Source: Dubosiella muris (lineage in GTDB: Bacteria; Bacillota_I; Bacilli_A; Erysipelotrichales; Erysipelotrichaceae). From it: DNA of 64,000 bases. The stretch covers positions 1 through 64,000 of the forward strand of contig NZ_SRYG01000016.1 of the NCBI RefSeq assembly GCF_004793885.1, written 5' to 3'. Positions within the stretch are counted from its first letter, which is position 1, and each line of letters starts with the position of its first letter. The notes under the pieces are model-generated. The model saw only the letters and a program-made list of their open reading frames with translations, did not search any database and was not told the DNA's origin. Below, piece after piece: positions 1-9,171 of this stretch. Made by a program: the position numbers and the translations under genes.

Positions 1-48
1 GGAAAGAGAAAGAAGGCGTGTTTCTGGTTTTGAGAGATCGAACGACCA

Positions 49-72
49 CCTTGCCACTGGCGAGGTTTTTTT
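49..72 (+). terminator. Intrinsic terminator of a gene upstream of the window
   Basis: CCTTGCC (49-55) pairs with GGCGAGG (59-65) over a 3-nt loop, with one G-T wobble, followed by seven T. It ends whatever transcript enters from the left edge. Confidence 0.75.
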
Positions 73-129
73 GTTTTCGTCTTTTGGAATCTATAAAAAA
101 TATACTGGCTTCCTTCCAGAGAACAATGT

Positions 130-151
130 TATAATCTGAAAAGCAAAGGGG
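130..151 (+). promoter_or_regulatory. -10 box and RBS before the DUF1846 gene
   Basis: A perfect TATAAT at 130-135 is followed by AAAGGGG at 145-151, eight bases before the GTG start at 159. No good -35 is visible. Confidence 0.6.
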
Positions 152-158
152 TAATAAT

Positions 159-1619
159 GTGAAAATTGGATTTAACAATGAAAAGTATTTAACCATGCAA
201 TCCCAGCATATTCGGGAACGAATCGAACAGTTTGACGATAAATTGTATTTGGAATTTGGCGGGAAGCTCTTTGATGATTACCATGCAAGCCGGGTTCTCC
301 CGGGATTTGCGCCGGACAGTAAGCTTCAAATGCTTTTACAATTAAAAGATCAAGCTGAAATTGTGATTGCTATCAATGCCAACCATTTGCATGACAACAA
401 AATGCGTTCGGATTTGCGAATCAGCTATGATGAGGAAGTGTTGCGGCTTATTGATGAATTTACTTGTATTGGCTTGTACGTGGGATCTGTTGTCATTACC
501 CGTTATTCTGGTCAACGGGAAGCCAAACAGCTGGAAACAAAATTAAAACGCCGGAAAATACCTGTGTATCGCCACTATTCGATTGATGGCTATCCAACGA
601 ATACGAAGAAAATTATTTCAAAGGAAGGCTTTGGCAAAAACGACTACATCAAAACGAGCCGTCCGCTTGTTGTCGTGACGGCGCCAGGACCGGGCAGCGG
701 GAAAATGGCGACTTGCCTTTCTCAGCTCTATCATGAAAACTGTCACGGGGTAAAAGCGGGGTACGCAAAATTTGAAACTTTTCCGATTTGGAATTTATCG
801 CTCAACCATCCGGTGAACATCGCTTATGAAGCGGCGACAGCCGATTTGAACGATGTGAATATGATTGATCCGTTTCACTTGTCGGCTTACAACGAAATCA
901 CGGTGAATTATAATCGGGATATTGAGATTTTCCCCGTTCTTCAACATATGTTTGAAGAAATTTACGGAATGAGTCCGTATAAGTCACCCACAGATATGGG
1001 AGTAAATATGGCCGGACTCTGCATTTCAGACGATGAAGCGTGCCGTTACGCTTCAAATCAGGAAATTATTCGTCGCTATTTCGCGACGAAAACACGGTAC
1101 GTCAATGACCAGTGTTCGGAAGAGGAACTAAAGAAACAAGAGCTTTTGATGCAGCAAGCCCGTATTACGCCAATGGATCGCCCTTGCGTAAAGGCGGCTT
1201 ATGAAAAAGAGAAAAGTTCAAAGACGTTTTCCGGGGCCATCGAGCTGGAAGACGGTGCGATTGTCACCGGGAAAACCAGTGATTTTATGGGACCTTGCGC
1301 GGCGATTGTGATGAATGCCATTAAATATTTGGCCAATATTCCCGATGAGGAAATCCTGATTGACGTCGAGTCCTTCAGCCCGATTCAAACGTTGAAAACA
1401 GCTTATCTTGGAAGCGTCAATCCGCGACTGCATACCAATGAAATGCTCATTGCCCTTTCGCTTAGTGCGCGAACAAATCCCAATGCCCGAAAAGCGCTGG
1501 AACAGCTGTCGGCTTTAAAAAACACCCAGGCTCACATCACTTCGCGGGTATCCAATGTGGATTTATCGCTATTTACAAGCCTCGGCATTCAGATCACATA
1601 CGAGGCACAGAAAGGATAG
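159..1619 (+). CDS. DUF1846 family protein
   Basis: A 486-aa soluble protein matching the DUF1846 family by recall of its conserved blocks (KIGFNNEKYL at the N-terminus, VVVTAPGPGSGKMATCLSQLYH near residue 170, SPYKSPTDMGVNMAGL near 275). The GPGSGKMATC block looks like a phosphate-binding loop. The family is widespread in Bacillota, has structures, but has no agreed function. The GTG start is chosen for the AAAGGGG eight bases upstream and the immediate family-typical start KIGFN. It leads a three-gene run with two small genes spaced 6 and 2 bp downstream. No signal peptide or membrane segment. Family assignment is firm; function is unknown. Confidence 0.88.
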   Translation: MKIGFNNEKYLTMQSQHIRERIEQFDDKLYLEFGGKLFDDYHASRVLPGFAPDSKLQMLLQLKDQAEIVIAINANHLHDNKMRSDLRISYDEEVLRLIDEFTCIGLYVGSVVITRYSGQREAKQLETKLKRRKIPVYRHYSIDGYPTNTKKIISKEGFGKNDYIKTSRPLVVVTAPGPGSGKMATCLSQLYHENCHGVKAGYAKFETFPIWNLSLNHPVNIAYEAATADLNDVNMIDPFHLSAYNEITVNYNRDIEIFPVLQHMFEEIYGMSPYKSPTDMGVNMAGLCISDDEACRYASNQEIIRRYFATKTRYVNDQCSEEELKKQELLMQQARITPMDRPCVKAAYEKEKSSKTFSGAIELEDGAIVTGKTSDFMGPCAAIVMNAIKYLANIPDEEILIDVESFSPIQTLKTAYLGSVNPRLHTNEMLIALSLSARTNPNARKALEQLSALKNTQAHITSRVSNVDLSLFTSLGIQITYEAQKG

Positions 1620-1625
1620 ACGATT

Positions 1626-1910
1626 ATGGCAAAACCACTACCATTATCCGGTGTCGGCGTTGTACGAATCATTCTCAAAAACAAGGATGCTTTTCAGTGC
1701 AATTTACGCTCCAAAGAAACGCAAGGAGAGCGAACAAGCTATTTATTCGACGTTTTTTATGAAAACGCAGCCGGAACGTTGAATATCGCGGTGGAAAAAG
1801 ACGAAATTGTGCTTGCCGCGCTGAATCTTTCACTTGGCAAAGTCACGAATTTGAACAACGACGCTAATTTGAAAAAACTTTGCAAGTATGTACTTGAGAA
1901 AGCGGCGTAG
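1626..1910 (+). CDS. Hypothetical protein, 94 aa
   Basis: Small soluble protein starting 6 bp after the DUF1846 stop; the SD AAAGGA lies inside the end of that gene. The sequence has alternating beta-like stretches (GVVRIILKN, NIAVEKDEIVLAAL) and ends in a lysine-rich helix. I do not recognise the family. Tight spacing on both sides and in-frame continuity argue that it is real and co-transcribed with its neighbours. Confidence 0.7.
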   Translation: MAKPLPLSGVGVVRIILKNKDAFQCNLRSKETQGERTSYLFDVFYENAAGTLNIAVEKDEIVLAALNLSLGKVTNLNNDANLKKLCKYVLEKAA

Positions 1911-1912
1911 GA

Positions 1913-2209
1913 ATGAAAGCGATTCTTTACGTTGTAGTCAAAGGCTCTCTTCAAGATGTTCGTGCGATTCAGGAAATTCTTAAAAAGCGAATATCCGATA
2001 TCTCGTTTTCGCCCGATCGCGAGCAGCCAAGTTTGAACGACTGTATCGAGTTTTACGCGTCTTTTCAAATCGAAAAAGACCAGTTGCCTGCCCTTGAGTG
2101 TTTTTTAAACAACGATTGGACAGGTGATTCTGGCGATTTGGAGAGCTACGGGTTCAATACGAAGATGTTTGATTCCCGGGTATATTATTTACGTCTGCAA
2201 TACGATTAA
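1913..2209 (+). CDS. Hypothetical protein, 98 aa
   Basis: Begins 2 bp after the preceding stop and is followed directly by a terminator, so it is the last gene of the DUF1846 run. Predicted alpha/beta (MKAILYVVVKGS, ECFLNNDWTG). It may be an ACT- or ferredoxin-like small fold, but no motif supports a function. Unrecognised. Confidence 0.68.
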   Translation: MKAILYVVVKGSLQDVRAIQEILKKRISDISFSPDREQPSLNDCIEFYASFQIEKDQLPALECFLNNDWTGDSGDLESYGFNTKMFDSRVYYLRLQYD

Positions 2210-2210
2210 A

Positions 2211-2240
2211 AAGCGATCAAATTTCGATCGCTTTTATTTT
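2211..2240. terminator. Bidirectional terminator between convergent genes
   Basis: AAGCGATC (2211-2218) pairs with GATCGCTT (2226-2233), with T-rich sequence on the plus side and A-rich on the other. It lies between the DUF1846 run and nnr, whose stop codon starts at 2234. Confidence 0.8.
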
Positions 2241-3748
2241 ATGAATTGTTCGAAAACAAAATCTAAATTTTGAATGAGGTCCAGCGCCGTAAAACTAACC
2301 GGATTTGCTGCTTGCTTCGCCGCCATGGAATGCACGAGAACACCGAATTGCGCAGCCAGGAAAGGATCTTTGATCCATCCGGAAAGGCCGGTCACAATTC
2401 CGGCGAGGACGTCACCCGAGCCTCCTTTGGAAAGCGCGCTGTTTGGCGAAAACAAAACAGAAAGCTGATTTCGATAACCGATGATTGTCGCGCACGACTT
2501 CAAAACTAAGACACAATTCGGATGCGCGGCGCAAAACGAAGTCACCGCTTTGTAAGGACGTGTTTTGATTTCCTGCATCGAAAGACCGGTCAAGTCGCTC
2601 ATTTCCTTGATATGCGGCGTCAAAATGACGGGAGCTTCCCGATCGAGCCAGAATGGATGCTGTCCCGCTGAAGCGATCGCGTCCGCGTCAATCACGACGG
2701 TGGCGTCGGAACTAAGAGCAGTCTGAAGCAACGCGTCTGTGGAAGGGCTTTTCCCCATTCCGTTGCCAATGCACAAAACATCAAATCGGGAAAGAATCGG
2801 CTGAAGCTGTTGGTATGCGGTCAGAGAAAAGCCATCTTTCGACGCTTCGGCGCCAATCGTCATGATCAGGCTCGAGCGGGTTTGCAAAATCGTCTGAATC
2901 GAGTCCGGAACGAATACGCTAAGCAAGCCAATTCCACTATGAAAGCAAGCCGAAGAAGCCATGGAAACGGCGCCAGGCATTTGCGGACTGCCGCCAATCA
3001 TCAGAGCCCGGCCAAAAGCCCCTTTGTGCTGAAATGGGCTCCGCTTTGGGATTTTTTGGCAAAGGGATGACTTTGAGAGCCACTTGGCTTCTTTCTCATG
3101 CAAAACACTTGGAATTCCTATCGGCACACGGTGGAGCATCCCGCAATAAGGGGCGCCCTCCGGGCTGATTTCTCCCCATTTGACGCAATCGAGCGCAAAG
3201 GTATGCGCCGCTTTCACCGCAATACCTTGTGCAATCCCCGTATTCCCGTCAAGACCACTTGGAATATCGATAGAAAAAACCGGGCGGCCCGAGGCGTTGA
3301 TGGCAGCGATCGTTTCGTACCATTGTCCGTGAATTGCCCGGGAAAGCCCCGAGCCGAAAATCGCGTCGACAATGTAGTCGCACGAATGAAGCAACGGTTC
3401 CAACGAACAAGCGGATAAGGGGCAAGCCTCGATCGCCAGTTTTTGCACAATATGGAGCTGGACCTTCTCATCCGAAGACATTTGATTTGAATCGGGCAGG
3501 ACGATTTTTACAAAAAAACCGCGTTCCGAAAGCAGGCGGGCAATCGCCAAGCCATCGGCTCCATTGTTTCCCGGCCCGCAGACAATCAAACCTGTATCGT
3601 TTGGATGGATGTGGCTTTGCATGCGTTCGACACAGCCAAGGGCGGCGCGCTCCATCAAAACGAGGGAGGGAATCCCATAGTCGCAAATGGCTTTTTGATC
3701 TGCCAATCTGGCTTGTTCGGACGTGCAAATCGGGATGCTATTCCACAT
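2234..3748 (-). CDS. nnr: Bifunctional NAD(P)H-hydrate epimerase / ADP-dependent NAD(P)H-hydrate dehydratase
   Basis: Repairs hydrated NADH/NADPH: the N-terminal YjeF_N domain (about residues 1-210) epimerises R-NADHX to S-NADHX, and the C-terminal ribokinase-like domain (about 225-500) dehydrates S-NADHX using ADP. Visible motifs are GPGNNGADGLAIARLL in the N-domain and, in the C-domain, the GGSPQMPGA loop, LTPHIKEM and the anion hole NSALSKGGSGDVLAG. The length of 504 aa is normal for the fused enzyme. The ATG at 3748 is preferred over an adjacent TTG at 3751. It overlaps the end of the upstream Dabb gene by 11 bp, so the two are probably translated from one mRNA. Confidence 0.95.
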   Translation of the reverse strand: MWNSIPICTSEQARLADQKAICDYGIPSLVLMERAALGCVERMQSHIHPNDTGLIVCGPGNNGADGLAIARLLSERGFFVKIVLPDSNQMSSDEKVQLHIVQKLAIEACPLSACSLEPLLHSCDYIVDAIFGSGLSRAIHGQWYETIAAINASGRPVFSIDIPSGLDGNTGIAQGIAVKAAHTFALDCVKWGEISPEGAPYCGMLHRVPIGIPSVLHEKEAKWLSKSSLCQKIPKRSPFQHKGAFGRALMIGGSPQMPGAVSMASSACFHSGIGLLSVFVPDSIQTILQTRSSLIMTIGAEASKDGFSLTAYQQLQPILSRFDVLCIGNGMGKSPSTDALLQTALSSDATVVIDADAIASAGQHPFWLDREAPVILTPHIKEMSDLTGLSMQEIKTRPYKAVTSFCAAHPNCVLVLKSCATIIGYRNQLSVLFSPNSALSKGGSGDVLAGIVTGLSGWIKDPFLAAQFGVLVHSMAAKQAANPVSFTALDLIQNLDFVFEQFIK

Positions 3749-4019
3749 CAATCGTTACCGAGTGATCCATATAGGGCGCGAATTCTTTTTTGACAGTCAC
3801 ATGAAACGGATCGTTGGCGTAGCGTTCCAAATCCTGACGCTGGAGTTCGACTTCCAGGAGAACGTCATAGCTTCGCTCAGAATCTAGAAAATCCTCTCCG
3901 ACAAAAAAAGAATCGGCATACGGAATGGTCTTTGTCGTCATTTTTTTTAAGATCGCGGCGACGGCTTGTTGATTTTCAAGGGTACGATCTTTGAGTTTAA
4001 TTAAAACAATGTGTTTCAT
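3738..4019 (-). CDS. Dabb-domain (stress-responsive alpha/beta barrel) protein
   Basis: A 93-aa protein with the Dabb signature: MKHIVLIKLKD at the start, a central DVLLEVELQRQDLERYANDPFH, and a C-terminal VKKEFAPYM. Such proteins are small dimeric ferredoxin-like barrels, often of unknown role. The ATG at 4019 is preceded by GGAGAGAG on the minus strand; the open frame extends upstream without an RBS. First gene of the nnr transcript. Confidence 0.85.
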   Translation of the reverse strand: MKHIVLIKLKDRTLENQQAVAAILKKMTTKTIPYADSFFVGEDFLDSERSYDVLLEVELQRQDLERYANDPFHVTVKKEFAPYMDHSVTIDVE

Positions 4020-4105
4020 AGTTTCTCTCTCCTTTTTATTTATTGTATTTTCAACGAGATAAAGAATCAAGAAATAGAACGATGATAAGGAAAGAAAAGC
4101 GCTAG

Positions 4106-4134
4106 TTGTCAATCCAGGACAATGATGGTATCGT
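4106..4134 (+). promoter_or_regulatory. Promoter of the SipW-like gene
   Basis: TTGTCA (4106-4111), 17-bp spacer, TATCGT (4129-4134), 20 bases before the ATG. AAAGGGG at 4144-4150 serves as RBS. Confidence 0.55.
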
Positions 4135-4154
4135 AATTTTCGTAAAGGGGATAG

Positions 4155-4661
4155 ATGAAGATGAGAAAATCGGAAGAAAAACAAAAAAGGCTCGGATGGA
4201 TTCGCGGGTTAGGAAACGGTTTGCTGGCGATCGTCATTTTATGCGGACTGGCGATGGTCGTTCCCGGTTTGTTTCGCATAGAAATGTTTAATGTCGTCAG
4301 TGGCAGCATGGCGCCGCAAATACCGGTTGGCAGCTTGATTGGCGTACGTTATGAAGCGCCGGAAACTTTGCAGCCCGGGGATGTGATCGCGTTTTTGCAT
4401 CGCGATTCGGTCGTCACGCACCGTGTGGTCGCAAATGAAAAACAAAACCACGAGCTGATCACAAAGGGGGATGCCAACGCGCAGGAAGACATGGAGCCCG
4501 TGGCGTATACGGATCTCATTGGCAAAGTTCGTTTCCATGTTCCTGTGCTTGGCGCTTTGTTTGGCTGGTTTAGTCAAATGGAGGGAAAAATCTTTCTGAT
4601 CGCGTTAGGGACGATAGGCGCGTTGCTGAGCATGGTTCCTTTTGGCAACAATCGAAATTAA
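4155..4661 (+). CDS. sipW: Signal peptidase I, ER/SipW type (S26B)
   Basis: A membrane-anchored protease of 168 aa. An N-terminal helix (about 20-42) is followed by the catalytic-serine motif VVSGSMAP, then THRVV carrying the histidine that replaces the bacterial-type lysine, then KGDAN with the acidic residue, and a C-terminal membrane helix (about 138-160). The Ser/His/Asp arrangement and two-helix topology are those of SipW-like peptidases, which in Bacillus process TasA-type matrix or pilin-like proteins. No substrate gene is adjacent. A bacterial-type peptidase is encoded separately at 42711. Confidence 0.88.
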   Translation: MKMRKSEEKQKRLGWIRGLGNGLLAIVILCGLAMVVPGLFRIEMFNVVSGSMAPQIPVGSLIGVRYEAPETLQPGDVIAFLHRDSVVTHRVVANEKQNHELITKGDANAQEDMEPVAYTDLIGKVRFHVPVLGALFGWFSQMEGKIFLIALGTIGALLSMVPFGNNRN

Positions 4662-4688
4662 AATGTCTGGTCTGCCGGACATTTTTTG
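4661..4688 (+). terminator. Terminator after the SipW-like gene
   Basis: AAATGTCTGG (4661-4670) pairs with CCGGACATTT (4675-4684) with one wobble, followed by a T run. The first arm begins in the stop codon. Confidence 0.8.
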
Positions 4689-4717
4689 TTTCTCATGTGG
4701 GAGAAAAAAGAGTATGG

Positions 4718-4723
4718 TATAAT
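4718..4723 (+). promoter_or_regulatory. Extended -10 promoter of the flippase-mnmG operon
   Basis: TGGTATAAT (4715-4723) is a TGn-extended -10 box with no clear -35. GAAGGAG follows, seven bases before the ATG at 4744. Confidence 0.6.
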
Positions 4724-4743
4724 GGGAAGCTGAAGGAGTATCT

Positions 4744-6360
4744 ATGCAAAAAGAAAATGTAAAAAAATCAATTATATATAGTGGATTGATTGGAACCGGC
4801 GGTTATTTTTTCGCGAAGCTTATCAGCCTTTTTTATGTCAGTCCGCTCAATTCCATTTTGGATTCAGCGCAATATACAAACTTTTATGGAACGGCGTACA
4901 CTTTCTATTCCTATTTTTTAAATATATTTAGCGCTGGTTTCCCATTTGCGGTTGCCACGCTCGTTGCCAAATACACGACGCGTGGGGACGCGAAGACCAT
5001 TCTGCTCATCAAACGGATCTCGATTTCCTTTTTATCTTTGACGGGATTTATCGGAATGGTCACTATGATGCTCATTTCCTATCCGCTCGCCCATGTCATT
5101 AGCGATGGAAACGACGTGAAAACGATGCAGACCGTTCTTTGTATTTTGAGCATCGCTTTATTTCTCGTGCCGGTTTTGTCCGCTTTCCGTGGTTTTGTGC
5201 AAGGACGGAAAGAAATCGAAGAATACGCGTTTTCACAAACGTTTGAGCAAATTTTCCGTGTTGGATTTTTGTTGAGTGTTTCCTGCCTTTGCGTGTATGT
5301 GCTAGGCATGGAACGGAAATGGGCTTTGTATGCCTCTGTTTCCAGTACGGTCGTGGCGGCGATTGCCGGATTGGCGCAAATTATCGCGTTCGATAAAAAA
5401 AAGATGCCGGCCATCCAGCAGCAGGCGAAAATGCAAAAAACCAAAGCGGTACCGGCAAAAAAACTATTTCGGGAATTCATTTTGCTCGCGATCCCGTACT
5501 TTGTTGTGGCGGTTCTTGGCTATAGTGACTCGCTCTACAATTCTTTGCTGCTTCCAATCGGATTGCAGTTAAAAGGATACGGGGAACAATACGATTTGAT
5601 TTTAGCCGGGTTTAACTTTTCCGGTACGAAAATTATCGCGATTCCAATGATTTTGGCGCCGGGTTTTACAGCCGCGCTCATTCCGCACATCACAGTGGCG
5701 TTAGAAAACCGAAATATGAAGCTTGTGCGAAGCAATGTGCTGGATTGCCTGAATATCATTTTGTACATTGGTTTTATGCTTTCTTTTTGTATTTTCGTGT
5801 ATGCGGGACCGATTAACTACGTCATGTTTTCCAGCGCGGATCTTGAACTGTCCACGTCGATTTTAAAGTGGCTGGCGGTTGAAGCGTTTACCGGAACGAT
5901 TTTACCGGTGATTACCAATTTGATGATGGCGCTTGGTTTGCAGCGGCACGTTTTGAAACGGCTCCTCTACTATACGATTATCAAAGGCGTGCTCATGGTG
6001 CCGCTGATGTGGCTTGTCGGATATCCTGGCGCGATCCTTTCCTCGTTGATTGGCGCGACGTATTTGATTTATTCGAATTTGAAAGAGGCGAGCCGTGTAT
6101 ACCAAATCAAGTTTAAAGGATTGATTCACAAGTTTATTCTTGAGATTCTCGCTTGTTTTTTGTTGTGGGGAACCGCGTCGGTTTTGAATTGGATCGGACT
6201 GGACGGAACCGAAGGATCCCGCTGGCTTTGTTTTGTGAAACTGGCAATCAACGGATTGATTGCCGTCGGCGTGTATGGCGCGTTTACGGCGCTGATGCAA
6301 ATTCCGCAAACGGTATTCCACTTGGATTTGAATGCGCATTTTGTTAGAAAGAAGGCTTAA
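4744..6360 (+). CDS. MATE/PST-family lipid flippase (SpoVB/MurJ/Wzx-like)
   Basis: A 538-aa polytopic membrane protein with about 14 predicted helices. N-terminal features include the GLIGTGGYFFAKLISLFYVSPL helix broken by a basic residue, and the pattern of twin bundles of the MOP superfamily, whose members flip undecaprenyl-linked peptidoglycan or polysaccharide precursors. The charged loop near residues 218-240 separates the bundles. It begins an operon with mnmG 2 bp downstream. Peptidoglycan lipid II (MurJ-type) is the likeliest cargo given the absence of polysaccharide genes, but this cannot be decided from sequence alone. Confidence 0.82.
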   Translation: MQKENVKKSIIYSGLIGTGGYFFAKLISLFYVSPLNSILDSAQYTNFYGTAYTFYSYFLNIFSAGFPFAVATLVAKYTTRGDAKTILLIKRISISFLSLTGFIGMVTMMLISYPLAHVISDGNDVKTMQTVLCILSIALFLVPVLSAFRGFVQGRKEIEEYAFSQTFEQIFRVGFLLSVSCLCVYVLGMERKWALYASVSSTVVAAIAGLAQIIAFDKKKMPAIQQQAKMQKTKAVPAKKLFREFILLAIPYFVVAVLGYSDSLYNSLLLPIGLQLKGYGEQYDLILAGFNFSGTKIIAIPMILAPGFTAALIPHITVALENRNMKLVRSNVLDCLNIILYIGFMLSFCIFVYAGPINYVMFSSADLELSTSILKWLAVEAFTGTILPVITNLMMALGLQRHVLKRLLYYTIIKGVLMVPLMWLVGYPGAILSSLIGATYLIYSNLKEASRVYQIKFKGLIHKFILEILACFLLWGTASVLNWIGLDGTEGSRWLCFVKLAINGLIAVGVYGAFTALMQIPQTVFHLDLNAHFVRKKA

Positions 6361-6362
6361 AC

Positions 6363-8210
6363 ATGTACGATGTGATTGTTGTCGGAGGAGGCCACGCGGG
6401 CATTGAGGCAGCCATGGCGGCTGCCCGGATGAAAAAAAAGACCGCGCTCGTTACGATGGATCTCGATATGGTCGGATCCATGCCCTGCAATCCGAGTGTT
6501 GGCGGACCGGCGAAAGGAATCGTTGTTCGTGAAATCGACGCGTTAGGCGGAATCATGCCTGTTGCCGCGGATCGAACCGCCCTCCAGTTTAAGATGCTGA
6601 ATACGACAAAAGGGCCGGGTGTTTGGTCGCTACGCGTGCAAAGCGATAAAATCGCATACAAGCGATTCATGAAAGAAGCGCTTCTCCAGCAGGAAAACTT
6701 GGATATCCTCGAAAAAGGAGCGGCCCGCGTCTGGATCGAGGAAGGAAAAGCGAAAGGAATCGAGTGTGTCGACGGGACGGTTATTCCATCGAAAACAGTG
6801 GTGCTGACTTCGGGAACTTATATGACTTCCAGTGTTTTGCGCGGTCATACCGCGACGAAGAGCGGACCGGAAGAGCAGCCGACAATCGACTCGTTATCGG
6901 AGAGTCTGCGCGAAGCCGGGATCCGAACCTTCCGGTTAAAGACAGGAACCCCATGCCGGGTAAAAAAAGAAACGATTGATTTTTCCAAAGGAGAAGAGCA
7001 GCCGGGAACGGACGCCTTTTTGCGGTTTTCTGAAACGACGCGGCCGGAAGATGTTTTGCCTTTCTCTGAACAGGAGATATGCCATTTGATTTACACCGCG
7101 CCGGAAACGCACGAAATCATTTTAAATCATTTGGAAGACTCGGCGATGTATTCGGGACTTGTCAAAGGCGTGGGACCCCGGTATTGCCCGAGCATTGAAG
7201 ACAAGCTTGTTCGCTTTGCCGACAAACCGCGCCATCAGCTTTTTCTCGAACCCGAGTCAAAAGAGCTGGATACGATTTACATTCAAGGCTTTTCGACTTC
7301 CATGCCTTGCGAAGTCCAGGAAAAGATGGTGCATTCTTTGCCGGGTCTGGAACATTGCGTCATTGAAAAATACGCGTACGCGATCGAATACGACGCGATT
7401 GATCCACTGCAAATGAAGCCTTCGCTCGAAAGCAAAGTCGTGGAAAACTTGTTTACCGCCGGGCAAGTGAACGGAACGAGCGGCTATGAGGAGGCGGCCG
7501 GACAAGGATTGATCGCGGGAGCGAACGCGGCGTTGAAGGTGGCGGGACAGGAGCCTTTGGTTTTGCGGCGTGACGAAGCGTATATCGGAGTCATGATTGA
7601 CGATTTAAGTACAAAAGGCACCAATGAGCCGTATCGGCTTTTAACGTCGAGAGCCGAATACCGGTTGCTGCTTCGGCATGATAACGCCGATCAGCGACTG
7701 CTGGCAAAGGCGCATGCGGTTGGCTTGGTTTCGGATGCCCGCTATGAGAAGTTTCAGGAAAAAATGGCAAAGATCGACGCGGCGAAAAAAGCATTGGCCG
7801 AAACGCATATCAAGCCGGATGCGGCGATCAATGCACGGCTGGCCGGGCTGGGCTACGATCCGCTTCGGCATGGATGCTCCGCTCTGGAACTATTAAAACG
7901 GCCGAAAATCACGCTTTCGCTGCTGGAGGCGATCACGGCAGACCATTATGATGAGGAAGTGGCAACCGCGGTGGAAATCGACACGAAATACGCGGGCTAT
8001 ATTGAAAAAGCCCGTCGGGACGCGGCGCACATGCAGGCCATGGAAGCCAAAAAGCTTCCGCAGGATCTCGAGTATTCAAAAATGGACAACTTGTCTTTGG
8101 AGGCGCGGCAAAAGCTGGACGCGATTCGCCCGCTGACTTTGGGACAGGCTTCGCGGATTTCCGGAATCAATCCAAGCGACATCGCCATTTTGGCAATGTA
8201 TATCAAATGA
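6363..8210 (+). CDS. mnmG: tRNA uridine-5-carboxymethylaminomethyl(34) synthesis enzyme MnmG (GidA)
   Basis: FAD-dependent enzyme that, with MnmE, modifies U34 of tRNAs reading two-codon boxes. The 615-aa protein has the dinucleotide fold VIVVGGGHAGIEAA at the N-terminus, the family motif SMPCNPSVGGPAKG near 45, FRLKTGTPCRV near 200, GQVNGTSGYEEAAGQG near 370, and the helical tRNA-binding C-terminal domain. Length is normal. It starts 2 bp after the flippase stop. No mnmE is in the window. Confidence 0.97.
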   Translation: MYDVIVVGGGHAGIEAAMAAARMKKKTALVTMDLDMVGSMPCNPSVGGPAKGIVVREIDALGGIMPVAADRTALQFKMLNTTKGPGVWSLRVQSDKIAYKRFMKEALLQQENLDILEKGAARVWIEEGKAKGIECVDGTVIPSKTVVLTSGTYMTSSVLRGHTATKSGPEEQPTIDSLSESLREAGIRTFRLKTGTPCRVKKETIDFSKGEEQPGTDAFLRFSETTRPEDVLPFSEQEICHLIYTAPETHEIILNHLEDSAMYSGLVKGVGPRYCPSIEDKLVRFADKPRHQLFLEPESKELDTIYIQGFSTSMPCEVQEKMVHSLPGLEHCVIEKYAYAIEYDAIDPLQMKPSLESKVVENLFTAGQVNGTSGYEEAAGQGLIAGANAALKVAGQEPLVLRRDEAYIGVMIDDLSTKGTNEPYRLLTSRAEYRLLLRHDNADQRLLAKAHAVGLVSDARYEKFQEKMAKIDAAKKALAETHIKPDAAINARLAGLGYDPLRHGCSALELLKRPKITLSLLEAITADHYDEEVATAVEIDTKYAGYIEKARRDAAHMQAMEAKKLPQDLEYSKMDNLSLEARQKLDAIRPLTLGQASRISGINPSDIAILAMYIK

Positions 8211-8246
8211 TGGTATACTATAAAAAACAGATGAGGGAGTGGAGTG

Positions 8247-8567
8247 ATGAAACAGGTAAAAAAGAGAAAAAAAATGTCGAGATTCAAGCGATATTTCATT
8301 TCATGCGCTTTGTTGGCTGTTTCGTTCAGTCTTATTTACTTTGGAAGCCAGGAGATTCAGACGACGTTCGCATTGAAAAGCGAAATTCGAAACAACTTGA
8401 AAGAATCCGCCAAGCTGGATGATGAAAAAAAGGAACTGGAAACGACAAAAAAGAACCTTTCCAATCCCGATTACGTAGAGTACATCGCCAGAGGAAAATA
8501 CTTAGTGAGCCGGGAAGGAGAGCAAGTTTTTAAATTTCCAAGCATCGACTTGCAGGAAGAAGAATGA
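8247..8567 (+). CDS. Septum formation initiator, DivIC/FtsB family
   Basis: A small bitopic division protein. A basic cytoplasmic head (QVKKRKKMSRFKRY) is followed by one membrane helix (about 16-35), a coiled coil (FALKSEIRNNLKESAKLDDEKKELE), and the family-typical end NPDYVEYIARGKYLVSREGEQVFKFP. It should join FtsL/DivIB in the divisome. The ATG at 8247 (GTG at 8244 is possible) follows GAGGGAG. It lies 36 bp after mnmG and overlaps the next gene by 4 bp. Confidence 0.85.
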   Translation: MKQVKKRKKMSRFKRYFISCALLAVSFSLIYFGSQEIQTTFALKSEIRNNLKESAKLDDEKKELETTKKNLSNPDYVEYIARGKYLVSREGEQVFKFPSIDLQEEE

Positions 8568-9076
8568 GTTTCGATTATTCCATGTACGAGTGGCGGAAAT
8601 ACAAACAGTATTACACCGAGAAGGAAGATGGATCCATCGAGTTTGCGGCCGGCACGCCATCCCACGTGCGGGAGAGTTACGCGCGCTATGTCCACCAGCA
8701 GCAGTCCATGAAGGATTTTGCCACCCGTCGCGATCTCGACCGGAAAAAAGGCACTTTTGATTTTGGGATCGGGCGAAAGAAAAAGGAAAAAGGGAACCCT
8801 TCCAGCCTCGTTTCCTTTCAGGAGGCGGTCAATCAAAACGAGTCGCTTGAAAAAAACTGGTTTGATTTGAATGTGATTCATGTTGACGAACGCGGAAACG
8901 CCCATGTTGGCATGGAGCACTTCGACGGTTTTTTGATTCGCTACGAGGAAGCAATCGTGCAAGGCAGAAAAGCCGCGCTCATCGGGCTAAAAAACGAGGA
9001 CCGGTTCGTTTCGATCGTAACCTTAAATCCGGCGGGGAAAATTATCCAGATCCAGGATTTTGTATCAAAAGCGTGA
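8564..9076 (+). CDS. Hypothetical protein, 170 aa, coupled to the DivIC-like gene
   Basis: Starts in an ATGA overlap with the DivIC-like gene, so translational coupling is likely. The N-terminal half is charged and probably disordered (KKGTFDFGIGRKKKEKG), and the C-terminal half is beta-rich (NVIHVDERGNAHVGMEHFDGFLIRYEEAI, DRFVSIVTLNPAGKIIQIQDF). No signal peptide. I do not recognise the family; context suggests a cell-division or envelope link, as inference only. Confidence 0.7.
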   Translation: MSFDYSMYEWRKYKQYYTEKEDGSIEFAAGTPSHVRESYARYVHQQQSMKDFATRRDLDRKKGTFDFGIGRKKKEKGNPSSLVSFQEAVNQNESLEKNWFDLNVIHVDERGNAHVGMEHFDGFLIRYEEAIVQGRKAALIGLKNEDRFVSIVTLNPAGKIIQIQDFVSKA

Positions 9077-9093
9077 TTGTGCGCTTTTTTTGT
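9067..9093 (+). terminator. Terminator of the flippase-mnmG-divIC operon
   Basis: AAAAGCG (9067-9073) pairs with CGCTTTT (9082-9088) and a T run follows. It begins inside the end of the 170-aa gene. Confidence 0.75.
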
Positions 9094-9171
9094 TTTTATT
9101 TTTAATCCAATGGCTTGCATATAAATATATCCATGCGTATCATTGAAATCATAAACAAGGAGAAAAACAAA